From: Acidimicrobiia bacterium
Lineage (GTDB): Bacteria > Acidobacteriota > Terriglobia > Bryobacterales > Bryobacteraceae
Direction: 5' to 3'
Length of the DNA: 64,000 nt
Assembly: GCA_016871315.1 (NCBI GenBank)
Contig: VFZE01000008.1
Coordinates: 62,001-126,000, forward strand
Each line of letters begins with the position of its first letter. Positions within the stretch are counted from its first letter, which is position 1. Below are positions 24,173 to 33,956 of the stretch, piece by piece. The position numbers and the translations under genes are program-made. A model generated the notes under the pieces. It saw only the letters and a program-made list of their open reading frames with translations. It made no database searches and was not told where the DNA came from.

Positions 24173-26379
24173 GGCTCCCCATTGCCGCGCTCGTCATGGC
24201 CGCGTCCCTGTCCGCTGCCGGCCACGAAGATTGCCACCGCCTCCTCAACTCCGGCAAACGCGCCGAAGCCCGAACCTGCTACCAGCAGCTCACCCTCACG
24301 CGCGATCCTTATCTCCGCGCCGAAGGCCTCTGGGGATTGGTACTTTACAAGGACGCCAACGATCAGTTCCGCCTTGCCGTCGATCAAGCCCCTAAAAACC
24401 CCGACTATCGCGTGCGTTGGGGCCGCCTCTTCCTGGAACGCTTTAACCCTGATGATGCCGGGAAGCTGTTCACCGAAGCGCTGGCTATCAAGGAAAACCA
24501 CCCCGGCGCGCTGCTCGGTCTCGCCCTGGTCGCCAGTGACGGTTTCGACGCCAAGGCCGTCGAACTCGCCGAAAAGGCCCTCGCCGCCGATCCCAAGCTC
24601 GTTGAAGCCCAGGAACTGCTCGCCTCCCTCGCCCTCGAGGACGCCAATCCAGCCAAGGCCGCCGAACAGGCTCACAAGGCACTCAAGATCTCCCCGCAGG
24701 CGCTCGACGCTCTCGCCATCCTGGCCTCCGTGGAAATCCTCGCCGACCGCCCCGGAGACCAATGGCTCGCCCGTATCGCCTCCCTCAATCCCTCCTACGC
24801 TCGCGGCCACGCCCTCATCGCCCATCACCTCGTGATCAATCGCCGCTACAAGGAAGCCGTCGACTTCTACCGCCGTGCCATCGCCGCAGACCCCAACTTC
24901 TGGGAGGCCCGCTCCAAGCTTGGCATCAACCTTCTCCGTCTCGGTCAGGATCAGGAAGCCAGCCAACAACTGCAAATGGCCTTCGAGAACGGCTACGCCG
25001 ACCTGCCCACCAAAAACACCCTCCGCCTCATCGACAAGTTCAAGGAGATGGTCACCTTCAAGACCGAAAACACCGTCGTGAAGTTTGACCCCAAGGAAGC
25101 ACAGCTCCTCCGCCTCTACTTTGAAGAGGAGCTCAAGAAGGCCATCGCCACCTATGAGAAGAAGTACAAGGTGAAGCTCGCCGGTCCCGTTCAGCTGGAA
25201 GTCTACTCCAACCACGATGACTTCGCCGTCCGCACGCTCGGCCTGCCCGGTGTCGGTATTCTCGGCGTCGCATTCGGTGATGTCGTCGCCATGGACAGCC
25301 CCTCCGGCCGAAGGCCGGGCGCCTTCCACTGGGCCAGCACTCTGTGGCATGAGTTGAGCCACGTCTTCGTCCTCTCCGCCACCCGCCATCGCGTGCCCCG
25401 CTGGTTTACCGAAGGGCTCGCCGTACATGAGGAGACCGCCGCCTCGCCGGATTGGGGCGACCGCCTAACCCCGGACATGATCCTCGCCGTCCGCGATAAG
25501 AAGCTGCTTCCCGTCGCCGATCTCGACCGTGGCTTCATCCGCCCCAGCTATCCCGGCCAGGTTCCTGTCAGCTATTTCCAGGCCGGCCGCATCTGCGATT
25601 ACATTGCCGGGCGCTGGGGTTTCGACAAGCTCCTCGGCATGATGCACTCTTTCGCCCAGCGCGCCACCACCGCCGAAGTGATTGAGCAGCACCTCGGCAT
25701 GAAGCCCGACCAGTTCGACAAGCAGTTCTTCGCCTGGCTGGAGAACGACGTCGGCAAGATCGCCGGCGCATTTGACGAGTGGCGCAAGCGCGCCCGCGCC
25801 CTCGCCGAGTTGGCCAAGGCCGGCAAGCATGACGAGGTCATCCAGGAAGGTACGCAGGTGCGCGACCTCTTCCCGGAATACGTCGAAGCCGCCAACGCCT
25901 ATGAGTTCATCGTCGAAGCTCATCTCGCCAAGGGCGACAAGCCAAAGGCCGTGCAAGTCCTGGAACACTACTCCAAGGTAGGCGGACGCTCCCCGGAAAT
26001 GCTCAAGAAGCTCGCCACCCTCCAGCAGCAACTCGGCAAGCCCACCGATGCTGCCGCCACCCTCAACCGCCTCAACTACATCTACCCCGTCAACGACGAG
26101 GATTTGCACCGCCGCCTCGGCGACCTCTGGTTCAGCCAAGGCAACATCCATGGCGCCATTCGCGAATACCAGGCCCTCGTCGCCATGAACCCTCAGGACA
26201 AGGCCACTGCTCATTACAATCTGGCCCGCGCCTTTGTCGCCGCCAAACAGAATGACAAGGCCAAGATCCACGTCCTGGAGGCGCTGGAAACCGCCAAGGG
26301 CTACCGCCCGGCGCTCCAGCTCCTCTTACAGCTTCACGACGGCAACACCCAAGAGACCCCACAACAGAAACGGAAATAA
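24169..26379 (+). CDS. TPR protein with gluzincin-type (peptidase MA-like) domain
   Basis: A 736-residue exported protein starting at GTG 24169 in a GTGA overlap. After the signal peptide (LPIAALVMAASLSAAG), residues about 25-290 are tetratricopeptide repeats. Residues about 310-560 form a zinc peptidase domain with H394-E-L-S-H398 and the downstream Glu in WFTEGLAVHEE. That pattern fits the MA-like family of PF13485. More TPRs occupy residues about 600-725. The combination suggests a periplasmic peptidase recruited through protein contacts. Position between the caspase-like gene and MoxR implies it acts in the same process. Confidence 0.85.
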   Translation: MRLPIAALVMAASLSAAGHEDCHRLLNSGKRAEARTCYQQLTLTRDPYLRAEGLWGLVLYKDANDQFRLAVDQAPKNPDYRVRWGRLFLERFNPDDAGKLFTEALAIKENHPGALLGLALVASDGFDAKAVELAEKALAADPKLVEAQELLASLALEDANPAKAAEQAHKALKISPQALDALAILASVEILADRPGDQWLARIASLNPSYARGHALIAHHLVINRRYKEAVDFYRRAIAADPNFWEARSKLGINLLRLGQDQEASQQLQMAFENGYADLPTKNTLRLIDKFKEMVTFKTENTVVKFDPKEAQLLRLYFEEELKKAIATYEKKYKVKLAGPVQLEVYSNHDDFAVRTLGLPGVGILGVAFGDVVAMDSPSGRRPGAFHWASTLWHELSHVFVLSATRHRVPRWFTEGLAVHEETAASPDWGDRLTPDMILAVRDKKLLPVADLDRGFIRPSYPGQVPVSYFQAGRICDYIAGRWGFDKLLGMMHSFAQRATTAEVIEQHLGMKPDQFDKQFFAWLENDVGKIAGAFDEWRKRARALAELAKAGKHDEVIQEGTQVRDLFPEYVEAANAYEFIVEAHLAKGDKPKAVQVLEHYSKVGGRSPEMLKKLATLQQQLGKPTDAAATLNRLNYIYPVNDEDLHRRLGDLWFSQGNIHGAIREYQALVAMNPQDKATAHYNLARAFVAAKQNDKAKIHVLEALETAKGYRPALQLLLQLHDGNTQETPQQKRK

Positions 26380-26382
26380 TTC

Positions 26383-27407
<1,025 letters not shown>

Positions 27408-27411
<4 letters not shown>

Positions 27412-28304
27412 TCCCCGTGCTCCAGCGTTTCCTGAATCCGTCGGTGCTGGCCGGTATCAGCGGCCTCGACCTGGTCGCCAAGACCGTCGTCGACGGATTC
27501 GTCTCCGGTTTGCACCGCTCTCCTGATTTCGGATTCAGTCAGGAATTCGCCGAATACCGCGCCTACACGCCCGGCGACGACCTGCGCCACGTCGATTGGA
27601 ACGTCTTCGCCCGCACCGAGCGCTGCTACCTCAAGCGCTACCGCGGGGAAACCAACACCCTGCTCACCGTTCTCGTCGACGCCAGCGCCTCCATGGGCTA
27701 TTCCTCCCACCAAGTCTCCAAGATCGACTATGCGCGCTTCGCCGCCGCCTCCATCTTCTATCTCGCCCATCAGCAGCGCGACGCCGCCGGCCTCATCGTC
27801 TTTGACGACGAAGTCCGTAACTACATCAAACCCTCCACCCGCCAGGGCCAGCTTCACCGCCTTCTCCATGGCATCGAACACGCCGAACCCGGCGCCCGTA
27901 CCGACTTCGCAAAGCCCTTCCTCCATTTCCAGGAGTTCCTCAAGCGCCGCGGTATTGTCGTCGTCATGTCTGATTTCTACGAAACTCCGGAGCGCATCGT
28001 CAAAACCGTCGAGCCGCTCCGCTACCACGGCAATGAGCTCATCCTGTTCCACGTTCTCGATCCCAACGAGATCCGCCCCAAGCTCCGTGAACCGGTCATC
28101 CTCGTCGACCTCGAAACGCAGCAGAGCATGGAAGTCTCCCCCGACTACGCCAACCACGAATACACCCGGAAGATGGACTCCCACATCGAGGAGCTCAAAA
28201 CGCTCGCCCAGCGCTCCGGTATCGACTACTATCTGATGTCCACCGACCGTCCCCTGGATGGCGCACTCCGCGAATACTTAAGCATCAGGCAAGGAAGAAT
28301 GTAG
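27408..28304 (+). CDS. DUF58 protein
   Basis: A 298-residue protein of the DUF58 family, the constant partner of MoxR. The motif EYRAYTPGDDLRHVDWNVFARTERCYLKRYRGE (residues about 45-77) is diagnostic. A vWA-type segment follows: VLVDASASMGY supplies D-x-S-x-S, and VVMSDFYE is the later acidic loop. It has no transmembrane segment, so it is probably cytoplasmic or membrane-associated through partners. Its start overlaps the MoxR stop, and its stop is directly followed by the next ATG. Confidence 0.93.
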
Positions 28305-30323
28305 ATGGCATTTCTCGCCCCTTGGTTTCTCGCCGGACTCGCCGCCGTCGGCCTGCCCATCTACCTTCATCTGCTCCGCCAGCACAAATCCACGCCGCTC
28401 CCCTTCAGCTCCCTCATGTTCTTTGAAAGGCGCACGCAAAGCTCCATCAAGCACCGCCGCCTGCGCTATCTTCTGTTGCTTGCTCTCCGCCTGGCTCTCC
28501 TCATCCTGCTTGCCCTGGCCTTTGCCAACCCCTTCATCAACCGTCCGCCGGAATCGCTCCGCAGCGACCAGCTGATGGTCCTTGTCCTGGATGAATCCTT
28601 CAGCATGCACGCCGCGGGCTGGCTGGCTGAAGCGCGCACCCAGGCCGCTTCTCTGCTTGCTTCCCGGCCCCCCACGCGCCGCGCGCAGGTTATGGCGCTC
28701 GGCGGTCAACTGCGCGTCCTCACGCAGCCCACGCTCGATCCCGGCGAGCTCCGCGCAGCCCTCGAAAGTGTCAAGGGCTCCGGCTCCCGCGCCTCCTACG
28801 GCGAACTGGCACGCGCCATCCGTTCCCTCGCCCAAACCGTGAAGACTCCCATCCAGGTCCACCTGTTCTCCGACATGCAGAAGACCGCGTTGCCCGCCGC
28901 CTTCTCCGAGCTTCAGTTCCCGGAAAACGCCACCCTCAGCCTGCATCCGGTCTCCCAGAAAGCCGAACCCAACTGGACTGTCGAAACCGTCAGCGCACCC
29001 GGTCTTGTCTGGGAGCCCAAGCGCGCCCGCGTGCTCGCTACCATCGCCGGATATTCCACCCCGGCCGCTGACCGCACCGTTTCCCTCGTCATCAACGGCA
29101 AGGTTGCCGCCTCGAAATCCGTTTCCATTCCCGCCGCCGGCCGCGCCACCGCCGAATTCCAGGGCCTCGAGGTTCCCTACGGTTTCGCCCGCTGCGAGAT
29201 CCGCATTGATTCGGCCGACTCCCTCCGCGAAGATGACCGCGCCCTGTTCGCCGTCGAGCGCTCCGACCCCCGCCGCGTCCTGCTCGTCCATGAGCCGCGC
29301 GACTCCCGCTCCGCTCTCTACTTCCGCGCCGCCCTTGCCGCCGCCGCCGAATCCAGTTTCCAGCTCGAACCCGTTTCCGTCGACCAGGCCGCCAATCTCC
29401 AGCCCAGCCGCTACGCCTTCGTCGTCCTTGCCGACCTGCTCTCCATTCCCGCCCCGCTCGAAGATGAGCTGCGCAAGTATGTCCGCAACGGCGGCAGTCT
29501 CTGGATCGCCGCCGGTCCTGCCACGGCCCGCCGCCCCCGCGTTCCTGTTTTCGACGAGCCCGTCAAGGAGGCGCGCTACTACTCCCGCGGCGGCCAGCGC
29601 TTTCTCTCCGTCGGCGATGCCGATGCCACCCACCCCTCCCTCCGCCGCGCCTCGCGCTGGGAAGGGGTGAAGTTTTACTACGCCGTCGCTGTCGAGCCCG
29701 GCAGCGCCCGCGTCGCCGCCAGGCTCACCGATGAAACCCCGCTTCTTTTGGACAAGAAGCTCGGCGAAGGCCGTGTCCTGCTGCTCACCTCCGGCCTCGA
29801 CAATCTCACCAACGACTTTCCGCTTCATCCCGTCTTCGTCCCCTTCGTCGAACAGACCGCACGCTATCTCTCCGGTATTGAGCAGCGCCGCGGCCCGCGC
29901 ACCGTCGATTCGTTCCTTGAATTGCGCTCGGCCCGCGAACAAGCTGTCGGCGTCGAAGTCATCGGACCCGGCGGCAACCGCGCCCTTTCGCTCAACGAGG
30001 CCGCTTCCCAGCAGTCCTTCGCCCTCAACCGCGAAGGCTTCTATGAACTCCGCCGCGCCGATGGCCGCCATGAAATGGTCGCCGTCAATGCCGACCGCCG
30101 TGAATCGGATCTCGGCATCATCCCTCAAGAGACGCTCGCTCTCTGGATGGGCCAAGGGGAACAACCATCCTCTGCCACCGCCGGCCCCGCAGCCGCGCCC
30201 GCGCAGCAGGTTCCTTTTTCCATCTGGTGGTATGTCATGCTGGTAGTCGCGGCCGCTGTGCTTGCGGAATCTTTTCTGGCTAGTCGATATCTGGCTGTAG
30301 GGACCGAGGAGGGAGCAGGGTAA
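28305..30323 (+). CDS. BatA-like membrane protein with vWA-type domain
   Basis: A 672-residue membrane protein. It opens with the BatA N-terminal double-transmembrane region (FLAPWFLAGLAAVGLPIYLHLLRQH, then LRYLLLLALRLALLILLALAFANPF). A vWA-like domain (VLVLDESFSMHAAGW) is followed by a long periplasmic part with Ig-like strands and an amidotransferase-like fold (RKYVRNGGSLWIAAGP). A last membrane helix lies near residue 645. It is the usual fourth member of MoxR operons. It starts immediately after the DUF58 stop and overlaps the next gene by one base (TAATG). Confidence 0.88.
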   Translation: MAFLAPWFLAGLAAVGLPIYLHLLRQHKSTPLPFSSLMFFERRTQSSIKHRRLRYLLLLALRLALLILLALAFANPFINRPPESLRSDQLMVLVLDESFSMHAAGWLAEARTQAASLLASRPPTRRAQVMALGGQLRVLTQPTLDPGELRAALESVKGSGSRASYGELARAIRSLAQTVKTPIQVHLFSDMQKTALPAAFSELQFPENATLSLHPVSQKAEPNWTVETVSAPGLVWEPKRARVLATIAGYSTPAADRTVSLVINGKVAASKSVSIPAAGRATAEFQGLEVPYGFARCEIRIDSADSLREDDRALFAVERSDPRRVLLVHEPRDSRSALYFRAALAAAAESSFQLEPVSVDQAANLQPSRYAFVVLADLLSIPAPLEDELRKYVRNGGSLWIAAGPATARRPRVPVFDEPVKEARYYSRGGQRFLSVGDADATHPSLRRASRWEGVKFYYAVAVEPGSARVAARLTDETPLLLDKKLGEGRVLLLTSGLDNLTNDFPLHPVFVPFVEQTARYLSGIEQRRGPRTVDSFLELRSAREQAVGVEVIGPGGNRALSLNEAASQQSFALNREGFYELRRADGRHEMVAVNADRRESDLGIIPQETLALWMGQGEQPSSATAGPAAAPAQQVPFSIWWYVMLVVAAAVLAESFLASRYLAVGTEEGAG

Positions 30324-33300
30324 TGTACTCTTTAGACCGTCTCAACGCCTATTTGCACCGCCTGGAGCGCAGGCTGCGCTTCGGCGCTTTTCTTCGCGGC
30401 GCTGCCGCCATGGCCTTGGCCGCGGCTCTGGCCACCCTCATTCTGGTCTTCATCACGAATGCCTTCGCCTTCTCCGGAACCAGCATCACCAGTGCCCGCG
30501 TTTTCCTCTTCCTCGTCCTCGCTTTTGCCCTCGGCTTCGGCATCGCTCTTCCGTTGCTCCGTCTCAACCGCAAGCGCGCAGCCGGCCGCGCCGAATCCGC
30601 CTTCCCCGAATTCGAACAGCGCCTGGTCACTTTCGCCGAACGCGAGGATTCCACCCCCGATCCTTTCCTGGAGCTGCTCGCCGCCGACACCCTCCAAGTC
30701 GCCGAAAATGCCGAACCGGCCCGCGTCCTCACCTGGCCCAAGCTTGCCGCCAGCCTCGGCGCCGCTACCGCCGGCATCGGTTTCCTCCTCTGGATGATCA
30801 CTGCCGCTCCCGGCTTCCTCGGCCATGGAGCCGCCCTCTTGTGGGCCGGTCCAGGCCATGATCAAGCCCAGCCCTTCTACGACATCAAGGTCCATCCCGG
30901 TGACGCCGCCGTCCGCCGCCGCTCCGACCTCATGGTCACCGCCCACCTCGTCGGCATGCAGACCAGCAAGGTCCGCCTCTTCGCCCGCTACCACAGCACC
31001 ACCCGCTGGGAGCAGGTGCAGATGCAGCCGCAGCCCTCCGGCGCAGGATTCGAATTCCTCTTTGCCGGTCTGCCCGAAAACGTCGAATACTACGTCGAAG
31101 CCGGCCGCGTTCGCTCCCCCCATTTCAACCTCCGCGTTCTCGACCTGCCCTCCGTCAAGAGCATCAAGGTCACCTATCGCTTCCCCGGTTGGATGAGCAT
31201 GGCCAGCGTCGTCGAAGAGCAAGGCGGCGACCTGCGCGCCGTGGAAGGCACCGAAGCCGACCTCGAGATCCTCACTGACCGGCCCCTCAAGGACGGCGTG
31301 TTGGTCCTCGACTCCGGCCAGCAGATCCGCCTCTCCGGCGGTGACGGCAACCGTTACCGCGGCTCCATCCGCATGGAAATGGATGGACTCTACCATGTCG
31401 CCGCCGTCGATCAGAACCAGACTGTACGCCTCACCGAGGACTTCTTTATCGAAGCCCGCAAGGAAACCGGCCCCAACGTCAAGATTGCCCGTCCCGGACG
31501 CGACTACCGCTCCAGCCCCATTGAAGAGGTCACTATCGCCGTTCGCGCCGACGACGATTTCGGCCTCCACGAGATGAACCTCCATTACTCCGTCAATGGC
31601 GGTCCGGAAAAAGTCGTCTCCATGCTTCCGGGCAAAGGCACAAAAGAAGCCGAATCCTCCACCGTCATCGCTCTGGAAGACTACAACCTCGTGCCCGGCG
31701 ACCTCGTCAGTTTCTACGCCACGGCCCGCGACGCACGCGCCACCACCCGTTCCGACATGTTCTTCATCGAAGCGCAGCCCTTTGAAAAGGAATACTCGCA
31801 GTCCCAGCAGGAAGGCGGCGGCGGAGGCGGCGGCGGTGAGCAGGATCAGAACCGCATCTCCGCGCGTCAGAAGGAAATCATCGCCGCCACCTGGAACCAG
31901 CAGCGCGACAAAACCGCCACGCGCCAGGAGACCGCCGACACCGGACGCTTCCTTTCCGAAGTCCAATCCAAGCTCAAGGAACAGGCCCAATCCCTCGCCC
32001 GCCGCATGCAAAGCCGCGAGCTCTCCACCCAGAACCAGGAGTTCTCCTCCTTCACCAAGGACATGAATGAAGCGGCCAAGGCCATGGACGCGGCCGCCGA
32101 AAAGCTAAAAGCCACAAAGTGGATGGAAGCCCTCCCGCATGAGCAGAAGGCCCTCCAGCACATCCTCCGCGCCGAAGCCACCTTCCGTCAGATTCAGGTC
32201 GCCTTCGGCAGCCGCGGCGGTGGTGGCGGCGGCGGTGGCGCCGGCCGCGATCTGGAAAACCTGTTCGATCTAGAACTCGATACCGAGAAAAACCAATACG
32301 AAACCGGACAGCGATCCGCCTCCCAGAACCAGCAGTCCCGCGAAATCGACGAAGCCCTCCAAAAGCTCGAGCAGCTTGCCCGCCGCCAGCAGGAACTCGC
32401 CCAACAGCAGCGCCAGAATCGCCAGAACTTCCAGCAGCGCTGGCAGCAGGAGATGCTGCGCCGCGAAGCCGAACAGCTCCAGCGCCGCATGGAGGAACTC
32501 TCCCGCGGCCAGAGCTCCCAGCAGCAATCCTCCTCGCAAGGTCAGAGCGGGCAGCAGGGCCAGTCCGCCTCCAGTTCCTCCCGGCAGGGACAAAGTGGAC
32601 AACAACAACAGGGCAGGCCACAACGCTCCCAGCAACAGCAGTCGGCCCGCAACCAGAGCAATCTCGATCCCCGCGTCGAGCGCGCCATTGAACGTCTCCG
32701 CCAGGCCACCGAGGACATGCGCCGCGCCTCCAGCCAGGAGAATGCCGGCAGCGACGCCGAATCACGCCGTGCCGCCGAACGCCTCCAGGAGGCCAAGGAT
32801 CTGCTCGGTGGTATGCGCCGCCAGGAAGCTTCCGATCAAATGTCGGAAATCGCACGCCAGGCCGAGCGCCTGGCCGAGCAGCAGAAACAGCAGGCCAATG
32901 AGCTGCGCCAGATGTACGGCTCCCAGCCCCAGGGCCAGACCCCTGGCGCCCAGCCGCGCCTCCCCAATGTCAGCCGCGAACAGATGGAACGCCTCGCCGG
33001 TCAGCGCCAGCAGTTGGCTCAAGATCTGGAGCGGCTTGAAAAGGAGATGCAGTCCGCCGTTCGCGAATTGGCCCAGAGCCAGCGCGCCGCCTCCAGCAAG
33101 CTCCGCGAGGCGCTCGGCGAAATGCAGCAGAACGAACTCGGCCTGCGCCTCAAGTATAGCGGGGAATGGATCCGCCGCGGCCTCGGCCAATACTCCTGGC
33201 TCCGCGAACAGCCGGTCACCCAGGCCATGGAGCGCCTGAAGGAGCAGGTCCGCCAGGCCCAAAACGCCATGCAGGGCGAAGGCGGCCAGCCCGGTTTGGA

Positions 33301-33955
33301 GAGCGCTCTGGAACGCGTCGAGCGGCTCCGGAACCAGATGGAGAATCTCGCGCGGAATCTAGGCCAGCAAGGCCAGCGCGGGCAGCAGGGCCAAAGGGTC
33401 CAGCAAGGTCAGCAGCAAGGCCAACAAGGCCAACAAGGCCAACAAGGCCAGCAGGGCCAGGGTCAGCAAGGACAGCAAGCCCAGGGCCGAGGAGGTCAAT
33501 TCGGTGGACCCGAGGAAGCCCGCCAAGGCGGCGGCGAACGAGGCGACTACGATTTCTCCGCCATGAATCGCGGAGGTTATCGTCCCGAAGTCGGTTCCGC
33601 GCCCGGTGCCCCATTCGGTCCCGGCGGCGCCGAGCGCGCTTATCGCGAGGGGCTCCGTGACCTCTCCACCCTGCGCCAGGCCGTGCGCTACAATCCCGAT
33701 CTGTCCCGCGACATCCAGAACCTCATTCGTGAAATGCAGAGTCTGGATCCCAGCCGCTTCCCCGGCAATCCGGAACTGGTCGACCGTCTCCGCACTCAGG
33801 TCCTCACCGGACTCGAGCAACTCGAGCTGCAACTGCGCCGCCAGCTGGAAGAGAACCAGTCCGGCCAGGTACGCAGCGGCGATACCCGCCCCGTTCCCAG
33901 CGGTTATCAGGAATCGGTGGCCGAATACTTCCGCCGCCTCAGCAAGGGCAAATAG
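30323..33955 (+). CDS. Large DUF4175-like membrane protein with Gln-rich coiled coil and GQQ repeats
   Basis: A 1210-residue protein, last of the MoxR operon. Two or three membrane helices lie in residues about 20-170. An Ig-like periplasmic region follows to about residue 490. The rest is a long, strongly charged, glutamine-rich coiled coil interrupted by glycine tracts (about 500 and 635) and a Ser/Gln-rich spacer (about 735-775). A collagen-like (Gly-Gln-Gln)n tract is encoded at 33362-33490. The C-terminal 120 residues are folded-looking (GPGGAERAYREGLRDLSTLRQAV). The layout matches DUF4175-type proteins known from MoxR operons. Its stop is one base from the convergent phosphodiesterase stop. 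Confidence 0.8.
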   Translation: MYSLDRLNAYLHRLERRLRFGAFLRGAAAMALAAALATLILVFITNAFAFSGTSITSARVFLFLVLAFALGFGIALPLLRLNRKRAAGRAESAFPEFEQRLVTFAEREDSTPDPFLELLAADTLQVAENAEPARVLTWPKLAASLGAATAGIGFLLWMITAAPGFLGHGAALLWAGPGHDQAQPFYDIKVHPGDAAVRRRSDLMVTAHLVGMQTSKVRLFARYHSTTRWEQVQMQPQPSGAGFEFLFAGLPENVEYYVEAGRVRSPHFNLRVLDLPSVKSIKVTYRFPGWMSMASVVEEQGGDLRAVEGTEADLEILTDRPLKDGVLVLDSGQQIRLSGGDGNRYRGSIRMEMDGLYHVAAVDQNQTVRLTEDFFIEARKETGPNVKIARPGRDYRSSPIEEVTIAVRADDDFGLHEMNLHYSVNGGPEKVVSMLPGKGTKEAESSTVIALEDYNLVPGDLVSFYATARDARATTRSDMFFIEAQPFEKEYSQSQQEGGGGGGGGEQDQNRISARQKEIIAATWNQQRDKTATRQETADTGRFLSEVQSKLKEQAQSLARRMQSRELSTQNQEFSSFTKDMNEAAKAMDAAAEKLKATKWMEALPHEQKALQHILRAEATFRQIQVAFGSRGGGGGGGGAGRDLENLFDLELDTEKNQYETGQRSASQNQQSREIDEALQKLEQLARRQQELAQQQRQNRQNFQQRWQQEMLRREAEQLQRRMEELSRGQSSQQQSSSQGQSGQQGQSASSSSRQGQSGQQQQGRPQRSQQQQSARNQSNLDPRVERAIERLRQATEDMRRASSQENAGSDAESRRAAERLQEAKDLLGGMRRQEASDQMSEIARQAERLAEQQKQQANELRQMYGSQPQGQTPGAQPRLPNVSREQMERLAGQRQQLAQDLERLEKEMQSAVRELAQSQRAASSKLREALGEMQQNELGLRLKYSGEWIRRGLGQYSWLREQPVTQAMERLKEQVRQAQNAMQGEGGQPGLESALERVERLRNQMENLARNLGQQGQRGQQGQRVQQGQQQGQQGQQGQQGQQGQGQQGQQAQGRGGQFGGPEEARQGGGERGDYDFSAMNRGGYRPEVGSAPGAPFGPGGAERAYREGLRDLSTLRQAVRYNPDLSRDIQNLIREMQSLDPSRFPGNPELVDRLRTQVLTGLEQLELQLRRQLEENQSGQVRSGDTRPVPSGYQESVAEYFRRLSKGK
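33362..33490 (+). repeat. Coding tandem repeat, GQQ triplets
   Basis: The DNA repeats a 9-base unit encoding Gly-Gln-Gln. Three copies of ggccaacaa (33419-33445) are identical, and flanking copies vary by a few bases. It is inside the DUF4175-like gene and in frame throughout, so copy-number change by slippage would lengthen or shorten the protein without a frameshift. Confidence 0.9.
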
Positions 33956-33956
33956 T

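Noticed and set aside
28278-30164. A 628-codon open frame on the minus strand opposite the BatA-like gene
   Set aside because: Its product is Gly/Ala/Glu-rich and has no domain. Long antisense frames are expected opposite genes with C-rich third positions, and the plus-strand gene is well supported.
30332-32011. A 559-codon minus-strand frame opposite the DUF4175-like gene
   Set aside because: Same low-complexity shadow composition, without a signal peptide or motif.
33362-33490. CRISPR-like direct repeats
   Set aside because: The repeats are 9 bases, contiguous, without spacers, and encode Gly-Gln-Gln in a long gene.
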